This document shows, piece after piece, positions 47,751 through 59,216 of a stretch of 64,000 bases of DNA. Within the stretch, counting starts at the first letter, position 1, and each line of letters opens with the position of its first letter. Position numbers and translations under genes: made by a program. A model generated the notes under the pieces. It had not been told where the DNA came from. It saw nothing but the letters and a program-made list of their open reading frames with translations, and did no database searches. This DNA comes from Euonymus europaeus (lineage: Eukaryota; Streptophyta; Magnoliopsida; Celastrales; Celastraceae), in the NCBI GenBank assembly GCA_963580455.1, contig OY756967.1:7462501-7526500 (forward strand), given 5' to 3'.

Positions 47751-50700
47751 CAAAAGTTCGTCTTTCTTTCTCTAATGGAAAAAAATTATTTAAAGCTCCT
47801 CCATGGAGAGAGTTGATAAATTTCATTTTTCGTTCCCAGATGAAAGCCTAACATTACCAAATGGACAAAACTGTTAAAAGCTCATCCGTGATTAGAGTTG
47901 AGCAATTGCAAACTATCAAAGTTGGTCGGTGTAAACTTTTAATTTATATTTTATATCAAATTTTACGAGCTTAGGCTTCGTAGATTGCTTCGTTGCGAAA
48001 AGAGAAACTTTTGTTACCAAATGAACAAAACTATTAAAAGCTCATCTATGGAGAGACTTGAGCAATTCCAAACTATTAAAGTTGGTCCGTGTTAATTGTT
48101 AGTTGTTATTTTTTTGTCAAAATTTTATGAGTTTATGATTCGTGGATTAATCGATTGCCAAAAGACAAACTTTCATTCCCAAATGGACAAAACTGTTAAA
48201 GCTCCTCTACGGAGAGAGTTGAGCTATTCTAAACCATCAAAGTTAGTCAATGTAAACTTTTTATGGTTATTTTACGTCAAATTTTATGAGTTTAGGCTCC
48301 GTAGATTATTTCGTTTTCAAAGGACAAACTTTCGTTACCAAATGGAAAAAACTGTAAAAGTTCCTCTATGGAGATAGTTGAACAATTCCAAAATGTGAAA
48401 ATTGGTCAGTGTGAACTTTTTATTATTGTTTTATATCAAATTTTAAAATGTTAGGGCTCGTAGATTGTTTTGTTCTCAAAAAACAAACTTTCATTATCAA
48501 ATGGAAAAAACTGTTAAAATGTCCTCCGTAATTAGAGTTGAGCAATTTAGAAAACAATTAAAGTTGGTTGTTGTACACTTTTTGTTGTTATTTTATGTCA
48601 AATTTTAAAATTTTAGGCTCAATAGATTGTTTTGTTCCTAGAAGATAAACTAACATTACCAAATGGGCAAAACTGTTAAAATCTCTTCTGTGATTACAGT
48701 TGAGCGATTAAAAACCATCAAAGTTGGTCGGTGTAAGCATTTAATTGTTATTTTATGTCAAAGTTTACGAGCTTAGGCTTCGGAGATTGTTTCATTGCCA
48801 AAATAGAAACTTTTGTTACCGTTAAAAGCTCTTCTGTGATTAGAGTTGAGCGATTAAAAACTATCAAAGTTGGTCGGTGTAAGCATTTAATTGTTATTTT
48901 ATGTCAAAGTTTACGAGCTTAGGCTTCGGAGATTGTTTCATTGCCAAAAGAGAAACTTTTGTTACCTAAAGAGAAACATTTCTTACCAAATGGACAAAAT
49001 TGTTAAAAGCTCCTCTAAGGAGAGACTTGAGAAATTCCAAACTATTAAAGTTGGTTAGTGTTAACTTTTAATTGTTATTTTATGTCAAATTTTATGAGTC
49101 TATGCTTCGTGGATTAATCCATTGCCAAAAGACAAACTTTTAATCCCCAATGACAAAACTGTTAAACGCTCCTCTATAGAGAGCGTTGAGCTATTCTCAA
49201 CCGTCAAAGTTCGTTGATGTAAACTTTTTAATTGTTACTTTACCTCAAATTTTACTAGTTTAGTCTCCGTAGATTGTTTCGTTTCCAAAAGTCGAACTTT
49301 TGTTACCAAATGAAAAAATTGTAAAAAGCTCCTCTATGGAGAGAGTTTATCAATTCCAAACCGTCAAATTTTGTCGGTTTACACTTTTTATTGTTATTTT
49401 TATGTCAAATTTTAAAAGTTTAGGTTTCGTAGATTGTTTCGTTTTCAAAAGGAAAATATTCATTACCAAATGGACAAAACTTTTAAAAGCTCCTCTAGGA
49501 TTAGAGTTGAGCAATTCAGAACCATAAAAGTTGTTCAGTGTAAACGTTTTGTTGTTATTTATTGTCAAATTTTACGATTATAGGCTCGCTAAATTGTTTC
49601 ATTGCATAAAGACTGTCTTTCTTTCTCAAATGGACAAAATTGTTAAAAGTTCCTCTATAGAGAGAGTTGATCAATTCCAGACCGTCTAATGTGGTCAGTG
49701 TACACTTTTTACTACTATTTTATGTCTAAATTTAGGAGTTAGGATTCTTTGATTAACTCGTTACCAAAAGACCAACTTTCGTTATCAAATGGATAAAACT
49801 GAAAAAAGCTCCCCGTGGTTAGAGTTGAGCCATTCCAAACCATCAAAGTTGGTCAGTGTAATCTTTTAATTGTTATTTTAAGTCAAATTTTATGAGTTTA
49901 TGCTTTGTGGATTAATCCATTGGCAAAAGATAAACTTTCGTTCCCAAATGTAGAAAACTATTAAAAGCTCCTCTATGAAGAGAGTTGAGCAATTCCAAAC
50001 CACCAAAGTTGGTCAGTGTAAACTTTTAATTGTTATTTTATGTCAAATTTTACGAGTTTAGGATTGTGGATTAATCCATTTCTAAAACACAAACTTTCTT
50101 TCCCAAATGGACAAAACTGTTAAACGCTCATCTATAGTGAGAGTTGACCTATTCTAAACCATCAAAGTTGATGTAAACTTTTTATTGTTATTTTACGTGA
50201 AATTTTACGAGTTTAGGCTTTGTAGATTGTTTTGTTTCCAAAAGACAAACTTTCCTTAACAAATGCACAAAACTGTAAATAGCTCCTTTATGGAGAGAGT
50301 TGATCAATTCCAACCTGTCAAATTTTGTCAGTTTACAGTTTTTATCTTTATTTTTATGTCAAATTTTAAAAGTTTAGGTTTCGTAGATTGTTTCGTTCCC
50401 ATAAGGAAAACATTCATTATCAAATGGACAAAACTGTTAAAAGCTCCTCCGTGATTAGAGTTGAGCAATTCAGAACCATAAAAGTTGGTCAGTGTAAACG
50501 TTTTATTGTTATTTATTTTCAAATTTTACGAGTATAGGCTCCCTAAATTGTTTCGTTGCTAAAAGATAGTCTTTCTTTCCCAAACAGACAAAATTGTTAA
50601 AAGCTCCTCTATGGAGACAGTTGATCAATTTCAAACCGTCAAATGTGGTCAGTGTACACCTTTTATTGTTATTTATGTTTAATTTTAGGAGTTACGCTTC

Positions 50701-52057
50701 ATTGATTAATCCGTTGCCAAAGACCAACTTTCATTATCAAATGGACAAAACTGTAATAAGCTCCTCGGTGATTAAAGTTGAGCAATTCGAAACAATCAAA
50801 GTTGGTCAGTGTAATCTTTTACTTGTTATTTTAAGTCAAATTTTACGAGTTTATACTATTTCGATTAATCAATTGGCAAAAGACAAACCTTTGTTCTCAA
50901 ATGGAGAAAACTATTAAAAGCTCTTCTATGTAGAGAGCTGAGTAATTCCAAACCATCAAAGTTGGTCGGTGTAAACTTTTATTTGTTATTTTATGTGAAA
51001 TTTTATGAGTTTATGCTTCGTCGATTAATCCATTGCCAATAGACAAACTTTCATTACCAAATTGACAAAATTGTTGAGAACTCCTTTATGGAGAGACTTG
51101 AGCAATTTAAAACCATGAAAGTTGGTCGGTGTACACTTTTTCTTGTTATTTGATGTCTAATTGTACGAGTTTAGTCTTCGTGGATAAGTATGTTGCCAAA
51201 AGACAAACTTTCATTCTGAAATGGACAAAACTATTAAAAGCTGCTCTTTGGAGAATGTTGAGCGATTTCAATCCATCAAATTTAGTTGGTGTAAACTTTT
51301 TTGTTGTTATTTTATGTCAAATTTTATGAGTTTGGGCACTTTAGATTGTTTCATTGCATAAGAAAAACTTCGATACTAAATGGACAAAATTGTAAAAAAA
51401 CTCCTTTATGGAGAGACTTGGACAATTCCAAACTATCAAATTTGGTCCGTGTAAACTTTTAATTGTTATTTTATGTCAAATTTTCCAAGTTTATGCTTCG
51501 TGAATTAATCCATTGCCAGAAGACAAACTTTCATTCCCAAATGGACAAAACTGTTGAACGCTTTTTTATAGAGAGAGGTGAGCAATTCAAAACCATCAAA
51601 TTTAGTCGGTGTAAACTTTTTCTTGTTATTTTATGCCAAATTTTACGAGTTTGGGCTCCGTAGATTGTTTCGTTGCCATAAAAAAAATTTCGAAACCAAA
51701 TAGACAAAACTGTAAAAAGCTCCTCTGTGGAGAGTGTTCACAAATTCCAAACTAACAAAGTTTATCGAGGTACACTTTTTATTATTATTTTTATGTCGAA
51801 TTTTAAAAGTTTAGGCTCATTTGATTTTTTGATCACGAAGGACAAACTTTGATTCCCAAATATACAAAACGGTTAAAAACTCCTATGTGATTAGAGTTGA
51901 GCTATTGCGAACCATAAAAGTGGGTCAGTGTACATTTTTTATTGCTATTTATGTCAAATTTTACGAGTATAGGCTCCATAAATTGTTTCGTTGCCAAAAA
52001 ACCGTCTTTTTTTTAAATGGACAAAACTGTTAAAAGCTACTCTATGGAGAGAGTTGA
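47751..52057 (+). repeat. Satellite array block 4, with a six-monomer higher-order repeat
   Basis: About 27 monomers. Particular monomer variants recur in the same order about 955-960 bp apart: GTAAAAAGCTCC (49321 and 50275), CAGAACCATAAAAG (about 49515 and 50472), GTTGATCAATT with ATGTGGTCAGTG (about 49665 and 50622), and GTGTAATCTTTT (49856 and 50814). That equals six 160-bp units. No gene is present; the frames here are satellite translations. Confidence 0.9.
48675..48966 (+). repeat. Two near-identical 146-bp satellite copies
   Basis: 48675-48820 and 48821-48966 differ at only a few positions by eye, far less than neighbouring monomers. The unit is about 14 bp short of a full monomer, because the join skips the AAATGGACAAAACT part. 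It is a recent local duplication. Confidence 0.85.
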
Positions 52058-53409
52058 TGTAACGCACCGTCTTCTCTTATATTCCAATATTAGACTATTA
52101 TACGGAACGCTACCCATAACTAACATTTATCATCAGACTGCCCCTGTACATATATATTTATATATATACCTACATAATAATATATATCAAATAAATTCAT
52201 CACCCACATTCATTAACCAGAATTAATACCACAACCGTCACGTTCCTCACATATATAATAAGAACCGATAATATTCAAGATTTCAAATCCGCGTAAAAGC
52301 ACTTACTTCCGTCCAACAACTAATAAATTAGGCAATAATTTCATCATAATAATAAAATATTAAACTATTTTTCTCTCCTCCCGTTTAGTCTTTAATTTGA
52401 AGCTAAGCACCAACTCCTGACACATGAGCATCTTCGTCACGGATCCGCAACACCAACATCAAGATCTACATCAGCATATTCTTATGTGAAATCATCACCT
52501 GCGTCATGGAATCTAGTGAGCCAGGGCTCAGCAAGCAATAATTATGCATGCATGCACATGATTCTCAATTAAAACTATTGTCATTTAAATCATCTTTTCC
52601 AGTACTTGGGCCCTAACCTTGGCAAACCACTACAGAGTAACCGGTCGGGATTTTACCTTCTTGTTCTACCAGAGAACTCTTTTCGTAAGAAAAATTTCCT
52701 TCTTTCACCTTTTCATATACCTCAACAGTCACATGCCAGTACACCCCCTCTGTAGTGATCGTACCAGGTCCTTAAAAACATTACATCATTTCTTTAACCA
52801 TTTATTACATGATGGAATGCATGACATGTCAATAAGTGTCACATCTATCACCATAACAATATTTATCAGTCCAGTCATTACAGTATACAATATACACATA
52901 GCACGATTTTCACGATAATATCACCATATACACCACACCACAATACAATACATCACAGTAATTCCATAACACATTGGATTATTACTCACTTTAGTTAGTT
53001 TTCCCCAAAACTCCCCTTAATTTACTATTGAATTAGCCTTTTCCTGAAATTCCAATATATCAATTTAATTAATATTTATAATTAAATAAAATTATTTAAT
53101 TAATTTACCTGAACCGGGTCTGCCAAAACCCAACTGGGTCGGCTTGACCCGGTTCCGTCCCTGCCCCTACGAACACAGACCCGTATGGGTCTCACTCTCG
53201 GGTCATCAGTGCCTCCCCCTCCCCTTTTCTTTTACCTTTGTATTTACTTTTATTTCCTAATTGGGTGATATTATTCTATTTACATTTTTACCCTCAATTT
53301 CTCTATGTGTTACCTCAACCTTCCCGTACCCAGCCCTTAATCCTATTTATTAATTTATTAAATCCATTTGTTTATTTATGTAGCCCTATTTAAAGCTCAG
53401 AATATTACA
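52058..53409 (-). repeat. 3' LTR of a minus-strand chromovirus (segment F)
   Basis: On the minus strand it starts TGTAATATTC at 53409 and ends GCGTTACA at 52058, 1352 bp. It parallels the LTRs of B and C in phrase order, for example the reverse complement of TAGGGCCCAAGTACTGG near 52600. Beyond 53409, minus-strand AAGAGGGGAAGAC is a polypurine tract, and TTTCGAGGACGAAATTTT is the usual chromovirus pol-end sequence. Left flank GTTGA in satellite. Confidence 0.85.
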
Positions 53410-53422
53410 GTCTTCCCCTCTT
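53410..53422 (-). other. Polypurine tract of segment F
   Basis: On the minus strand AAGAGGGGAAGAC immediately precedes the LTR start. It confirms that 52058-53409 is a 3' LTR rather than a solo LTR. Confidence 0.8.
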
Positions 53423-53454
53423 ATAAAAATTTCGTCCTCGAAATTCGCTTACCT

Positions 53455-54774
53455 GAAGATGGATCGGATGCACAGGAATTGAAGGATTCAAATATTTTGG
53501 CTTTTGATGGTGGTGGTGATGAATTTTTGAAAATTCCAGGTATAAACAAAGAAGAGATGCTTTCAACATCAAACTTCAAAATCAATAGAGACTTCAAACC
53601 CTAGCCTCCTTCTCCAGAAAGAAACCAAAATTTTTCACAAAAGCTCCGTTTCTCCTGACACCCTATCTCCAGCCAAACCGAAAAACAAACCCTCTCAGGA
53701 AAATCGGAATCCCAGGCCCCCAGTAAAATCGAAGTAAACAGAAAGCTCGCAGACCTCCCCTGAAAAACCGAAACCAACAGAAGCAAGAAAAACCCAAAAT
53801 CCCTCAGAAAAATCGAAAACAGAAGAAACAAGAAAAACCCGAAATCCCTCAGAAAAATCGAAAACAGAAGAAACAAGAAAAAAAACCGAAATCCCTCCCG
53901 TCTCCGAAAGATTCAAAACAAAAAGAAACAATCGACTCAAGCCCCCTCAATCCAAAACCGATTGCCAATAGAGAAAAATGAAAAGGAAGAAATCCAAAAA
54001 AATCTCCCCTGTAAACTGAAAACCGAAACCACCAGAAAAACAAAAAAAAGAAAACCCAAATCCCCCAGAAATCGAAACCACCTCCGAGCCCCCTGGCTCC
54101 TCCCCAAAATATCCGAAGCCGAATCACTCCCTTTTCGAAATCCGCAACCTCCGCTCTAATCGTCAACCCTAACCCCTTTTGTTTGAATTTTTGGTAGCCT
54201 CTGGCCTCCTTTTTCTTCCTTCCCGTTGGTTCTGGTCGGACGACGCCTTCTCTCTCTCTCTCTCTCTCTCTCTCCTCGTTTTCAATCCTCCGCCTCTCTG
54301 TTTCTGCCGTTTTTCTTCCTTGTCGACATTATTTCCTTCTTCTGATATTAGGGTTATCCAATCATGATTGGGCCGAGCCACATTTCTTCAAGACATAGGG
54401 TTATTGTTTGGGCCAGGCCACGTCCTCAGATTTGTAAAGTTTTTGGGCCTGAATTAATGGGACAAACGGGCCTGCTAATTTGGGCCATTAATTGGGTTAA
54501 AATGGTTTGGTTTAAATTATAGTATGGGTCAGGCTTCTTGTTTGGGCTTAAATGACTGATCAGGGCAACATTTTAGGTTCCAATTGGGCCAGAAAATTTA
54601 AACATTTAGGTTTATCGGGTCCATTAATCAAATCAACTAAATTCAAGTTTTAAATTCGAACCCATAATTTTTGATCCAAAGTTAAATCTAATCCAGCCTA
54701 TATTTCAGGCTTTATTATCGTTTTCATTTTTGGATTTTTCTTGGCTAGCGTTGAGCCAAAATTAGGGTACAACA
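53455..54774 (-). mobile_element. Partial LTR of another retrotransposon fused to segment F
   Basis: On the minus strand it starts TGTTGTACCCTAATTTTGGC at 54774, which I associate with Tat/Ogre-type plant gypsy LTRs. It runs to about 53455, where it meets the chromovirus end. The stretch has GGGCC-rich parts, a (CT)n tract near 54250-54275 and an A-rich stretch of imperfect repeats (53760-53890). No gag or pol is visible. The left and right flanks (GTTGA and CTATT) do not match, as expected if two separate insertions were joined by a deletion. Confidence 0.5.
53770..53880. repeat. Short tandem repeat of about 48 bp
   Basis: The phrase AAACCCGAAATCCCTCAGAA, with flanking AAATCGAAAACAGAAGAAAC, occurs at least twice in tandem with a diverged third copy. 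The frames that read through it on the minus strand (FLLFSIFLRDFG repeats) are translations of this repeat, not a gene. Confidence 0.75.
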
Positions 54775-54885
54775 CTATTCAACGCTCCTCTATAGTGAGA
54801 GTTGACCTATTCTAAACCATCAAAGTTAGTCGATGTAAACTTTTTATTGTTATTTTACGTGAAATTTTACGAGTTTAGGCCCTAT
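54775..54885 (+). repeat. Satellite array remnant (block 5)
   Basis: About 110 bp, two thirds of one monomer, same orientation as the rest. It closely resembles 50128-50220, including GCTC then TATAGTGAGAGTTGACC. It lies between segment F and element G. Confidence 0.9.
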
Positions 54886-56338
54886 TGTGAAACCCCGACC
54901 TAAAATTTTTGGGAATTTTTGAGTTCTGAACAAAAAGGTAAAGCTGGACTAAGCGCACCAGGGGGCGACTAGGCGCTGCGCCTAGTCCAGTGAGACATGC
55001 AGGAAGGAGGTCCAGAAGAGGAGGCACTGGACTGGGCGCAGCGCCCAGTCCAGCGGGCAGCAAATGGGCGTGGCTGATGGTGAGTTCAAACTAGACCGGG
55101 CACAGCTCAGGGCGCCTAGGTGCTGCGCTCAGTCCAGTGGGTGAGCGGATGCGGAGTAGGCGCATCCCGCCTGAGGGATTTTAGTTAAGGCCAGGGCGCC
55201 TAGGCGCAACCCGCGTTTTTCAAAAGGCTCCAGCGAGCCATTTTAGGGAATTTCTGGGTTATTTCCGTCCTAGAGAGAGAGAGAGACGATTCTAGAGAGA
55301 GAAGAGTATATTGAGGTGATTCTTGGAGATTGGAGCTTGGTTTTGGATATTGGGAGAGGATTCAAGGAAGATTCAAGTGTTTAAGGTAAGATTTCTTGAT
55401 TTTTCCATTTCTAGGGTTTTGAGTAGATCTTGTTGGTTGTGTTTAGAGTTGATTCCTATGGTTTAGATATGTTAATCCTAGGTCATATGTGGTTGTATAT
55501 GTAGGTTAGATTCTTGTTTTAAAGTTGAGAGGACCCTAGAGAGAGAAAGTAAGTTCTCTCAATTTAGTTGTTTAAATTCATATTGGATATGATATATTGA
55601 GATGTTTGGATGATTAAGTGAGTATGACATTATGTGGAATTGTTAGGTTAGTGAAACGGGGGTGAAAACCCTAATTGTGAGATTTTGTGAATTGCTCGAC
55701 ACGAGGTAGGGGATTTCCAACCATTCTTCTATCGTTGTTCTAAATCTTTTAATGAGCGTTTCGATTCCTCATTGGTCGTTTTATTTGTGTTTCCGTCTTA
55801 ATTGCTTCTAAGGGGAAACGAACATTGTATGTAGAATATTGTAATTCTCGATGTTGCATGACCCGTATGTGTGTGTTCCATCATCTATGGGCACGATTTG
55901 ATTCCGTTCATGTATCATGGTAGTTATGTATATATTTATGTGTAGGATGTTCATATGTATATATATATCTTCGGCATATCATGGCATAAACACATTAGAT
56001 TTGCGTTGGACTCCGAGTATGGACTCGGAGATCCTTAGGATTCTTGAAAGCTACTTGGAGGGATGACGAGGTGATGAGAGTTACCACCAAGTCATGTGAA
56101 ATCCTTGTGGGATAATGCACCAGAGGTACAGTTAATGAGGGACCCTGCCTGGAATGGTGTGGGCGTGATGGGATCACGCAACCGGGTAATCTAAGAGCGT
56201 TTGATGTTAGGGAGCTTGCTTCTATTCAATATGACATGGATAGCGACCATGATATTGATGAGTTGATGTGGTGAGCTTGCTCACGTTCGATATTACATGG
56301 AACGAGCCATGGTATCGATGATGTTTGCTCATGAGGGG
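54886..56338 (+). mobile_element. Element G: 5' part of a chromovirus LTR, cut by element H
   Basis: It begins TGTGAAACCCCGACC and follows the LTR of element E in forward orientation, including GCGCCTAGGCGC palindromes (for example 55196-55207). It breaks at 56338, within the stretch that reads GCTCATGAGGGG. The rest would lie beyond element H, outside the window. Confidence 0.85.
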
Positions 56339-57951
56339 TGATTGGGATAGTATTTTGCATATTTTTGTGGAGTTTTGAAAGCAAAAGGTTGAGTTTCAAT
56401 GCTTAAAAACCACATTTTAGGTTTGAGTTGCCGAAATCCATGTTAATGAGCCAATGCATAATTCAACACTTTGACATAGTCATTTTAAGTGTTTTCTAGT
56501 GGTTCAAGTTAGTTTGGTAGCTTAGAGATATGAAATCTAAGTTTTGGGCATAATGGTTAGAAGTTATGGAAATGCTATCTCATAAGCATTTGAGTTTTAA
56601 TATGCCGAATTTTGTTCTATCAACCTAAAAATGATTTTGACACTTGTTTAAGTATGTTTCAGTCATTTATGACTTGTTTGAATGAGTTTTGTAGGCTCCG
56701 GATTGATCGGGGTTGAATATGGAAGAAAAGACACAAAGGAGCTGAAAAATTGCATTTTGCTGTCAACCGTCCGGACACTTATCAGAAACCGTCCGGACGG
56801 TTCAAGAAGAAAGATGGACAGATTGATTTTCAAGTATATCCGACCGGACGGTACTGTTCACTGTCTGGACGGTTGAAGAAGAAAGCCGGACAGTGCTGTT
56901 TTCAAGCATATCTGTCCGGACAGCACTGCGCAATAAGTTTCGGGCCGACTTTTGAAGGTGTAAAGAATCGAATTTGAAGAAACTTTATTGTACAAAGTTG
57001 ACGTAGACATCCAGATCTTTCCAACGAGTTCTTATACGCATAAATCCATTGATAATTGAAGCCTGTGGAATTAATACAAGATGCTGCCTTGAACGGTTCC
57101 AGTAATTTCGGGTTTTATGATTTTTACTCAATTTTTGAAGGGCAAACTTGTCTAATTACTTTATTTGACCAATGGGACTTATTTGTAATAGGTTAGAATG
57201 GTCTTTTAAGAGAGGTGTGAGGGTTTTATGGGTCTTGAGACTCCATTCTTTGAACAACACTCATTTTGGCCGAAAATACATATTCTCTAAGGTTTTTGTT
57301 CTCTTACTTTGTTCTTCATCTTTGATTCTTGCTTGGGGTTCGAAAATAAGTCTATTGAAGATTGCTAGGAGTCTTGGAGACCCAACCAACTAGAAAAAGA
57401 AGTTCTTCCTCCTTGTAGAGCTTGAGAAGAGCCCAAGTTGGATTACCCTTAACTTCTATTTGTAGATTGGAAGGCCGATTCACCTCAACATTCGACATTG
57501 GATTTGATTTCTAAACTTCTCTTCCTTATTGTTATTCCATTTTATTATCGCATTTGGATTCATAGTTCTAGTTTAATCTACTTGAATATTTCCATTCCGA
57601 TTTAGTTTGTGCTTGAACGTTTTATGTTATGTTTTACATTTTATTATGTTGTGTTTATTTCCATTTTGATTTTCTGCAGTAGTTTAGTATTTAATTCTCA
57701 TTTTGTATATTAGGGTTTAGTTCAATCAATCACCCCAAGAGGGAAAACCGAATCTAACCAATGGTTAGTGCAATTTTGCCACACTTAACATTGTGAATAC
57801 CATATTTAATTAAGTAATTAGGTTAATAATCCATAGACCCAAGCCGAAACCAAAAGTCTTTGTGAGACGATTTGGGATTCACTCCTATTATTACTTTGAC
57901 AAACCTACACTTGGGAAAGCGTTAATCCACTTACCTATTTTGGGCGAGTCA
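56339..57951 (+). repeat. 5' LTR of element H
   Basis: TGATTGGGATAG to GCGAGTCA, about 1.61 kb. The right edge is fixed by the primer site 6 bp beyond. The left edge is set where the LTR sequence of G stops. It holds a CCGTCCGGACGG palindrome cluster (56758-56935). No partner LTR is in the window to confirm the ends. Confidence 0.75.
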
Positions 57952-57957
57952 AGGTTT

Positions 57958-57975
57958 TGGCGCCGTTGCCGGGGA
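57958..57975 (+). other. Primer-binding site, tRNA-Asp type
   Basis: TGGCGCCGTTGCCGGGGA is complementary over at least 17 bases to the 3' end of plant tRNA-Asp (ending CCCCGGCAACGGCGCCA). Athila-group elements use this primer. Confidence 0.9.
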
Positions 57976-58067
57976 CTTTTGTCCTTCGGTTCGGGTCTTC
58001 ATTTATTTTATTTTATTTTTATTGTGCTCTTAAATTTCTACTCTACTTTGTGATTGCTTGATGTTGC

Positions 58068-59216
58068 ATGTCTTGGGTTAGAGACGATCATAATAGGTTT
58101 CGCAGGACATCTAGCAATACAAGTAGCATTGTTAGTCTTGAAACTGATTTTGCATCTGTGACTTCTGAAAGTGATTCTGAGCTTGGTTTGCCTATTTTAT
58201 TTGACGAAGAAGTTTGTGAAAACATGGCTAATCCTGCACCACGTACTCTTAAGGATTTTATTCAGCCCACACGCACTACTACTCCTTCATGCATCATATT
58301 ACCTGAAAATGCACCTCAATTTTCTGTTAAGCATGGCATGATGTCAGTGATACCTCAATTCCATGGCATGTATTCTAAGAGCCCTTACCAGCATCTTACT
58401 GATTTTGAGTTGGCTTGCACTACTTTCATTAATAGGGCTAACACTGATGAGTATGTTAGATTGCGTTTGTTTCCTTTTTCTTTGAAGGATAAGGCTAAGT
58501 TGTGGTTTAATCAATTGAGAGCTAATTCTATTACTAGTTCGGTTGATATGCAACGTGAGTTCTTACAAAAATTCTTTCCATTTCAGAGAACTCAAATGAT
58601 TCAAGAGAAAATAGCTCAATTCACTCAGAAGCATGATGAGACTTTCCAAGCTAGTTGGGACCGCTTCAAGGAGTTGTTAAATATTTGTCCCCATCATGGC
58701 TATGAGTCTTGGAGAGTTGTCAACTACTTCTATACGGGTCTGACTCTAGAGTGCAAACAATTTGTGCAAACTATGTGCAATGGAGAATTCTTTGATAAAG
58801 AGCCAGACGCCGCATTGGATTTCTTTGATTATCTTGGAGAGAGTGCTAGCCAGTGGAATACAAGAACCGACAGAATTGCTATAGCTGCTCAACCTCTGAG
58901 AACCATCCCGAGTGGTGGTAAATATAAGTTGAAGGAAGATGTGGATGCTCAAGCTAAGCTAGCTACTTTGTCTAGAAGGCTAGAGATTATGGAGTTGGAA
59001 AAAGTCAAGGCAGTGAAAACGGTGGAACCATGTAACTTATGTGCTGATTCTAGCCATAAGACTCAAGATTGCCCTATCATGCCTATGATGGAGAATGGAA
59101 TGGACCAATTGCAAGCTGCAAATTGGGTCAACAAGATGAACAATCCTTATTCCAACTTATACAATCCGGGGTGGAGGAACCATCCTAACTTTTCATGGAG
59201 GAATGATCAACCATGA
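58068..59216 (+). pseudogene. gag of element H (Athila-type)
   Basis: 382 codons encoding the capsid/nucleocapsid precursor. The retrotransposon-gag domain covers about residues 95-275 (HLTDFELACTTF, AKLWFNQLRA, FLQKFFP and FKELLNICPHHG motifs). One CCHC zinc knuckle is at residues 322-335. The start is the first in-frame ATG after the primer site; other ATGs (for example at the word MANPAPRTL, residue 53) could also serve, so the N-terminus is not certain. The stop is TGA at 59214-59216. The same frame continues with no other stop into protease, so this TGA probably arose from TGG and gag-protease was one polyprotein. Confidence 0.88.

Noticed and set aside
53601..54166. Hydrophobic minus-strand frames (91-105 codons) resembling membrane proteins
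   Set aside because: They read through a tandem A-rich repeat in LTR-like DNA; the F/L/S richness is a by-product of the repeat.
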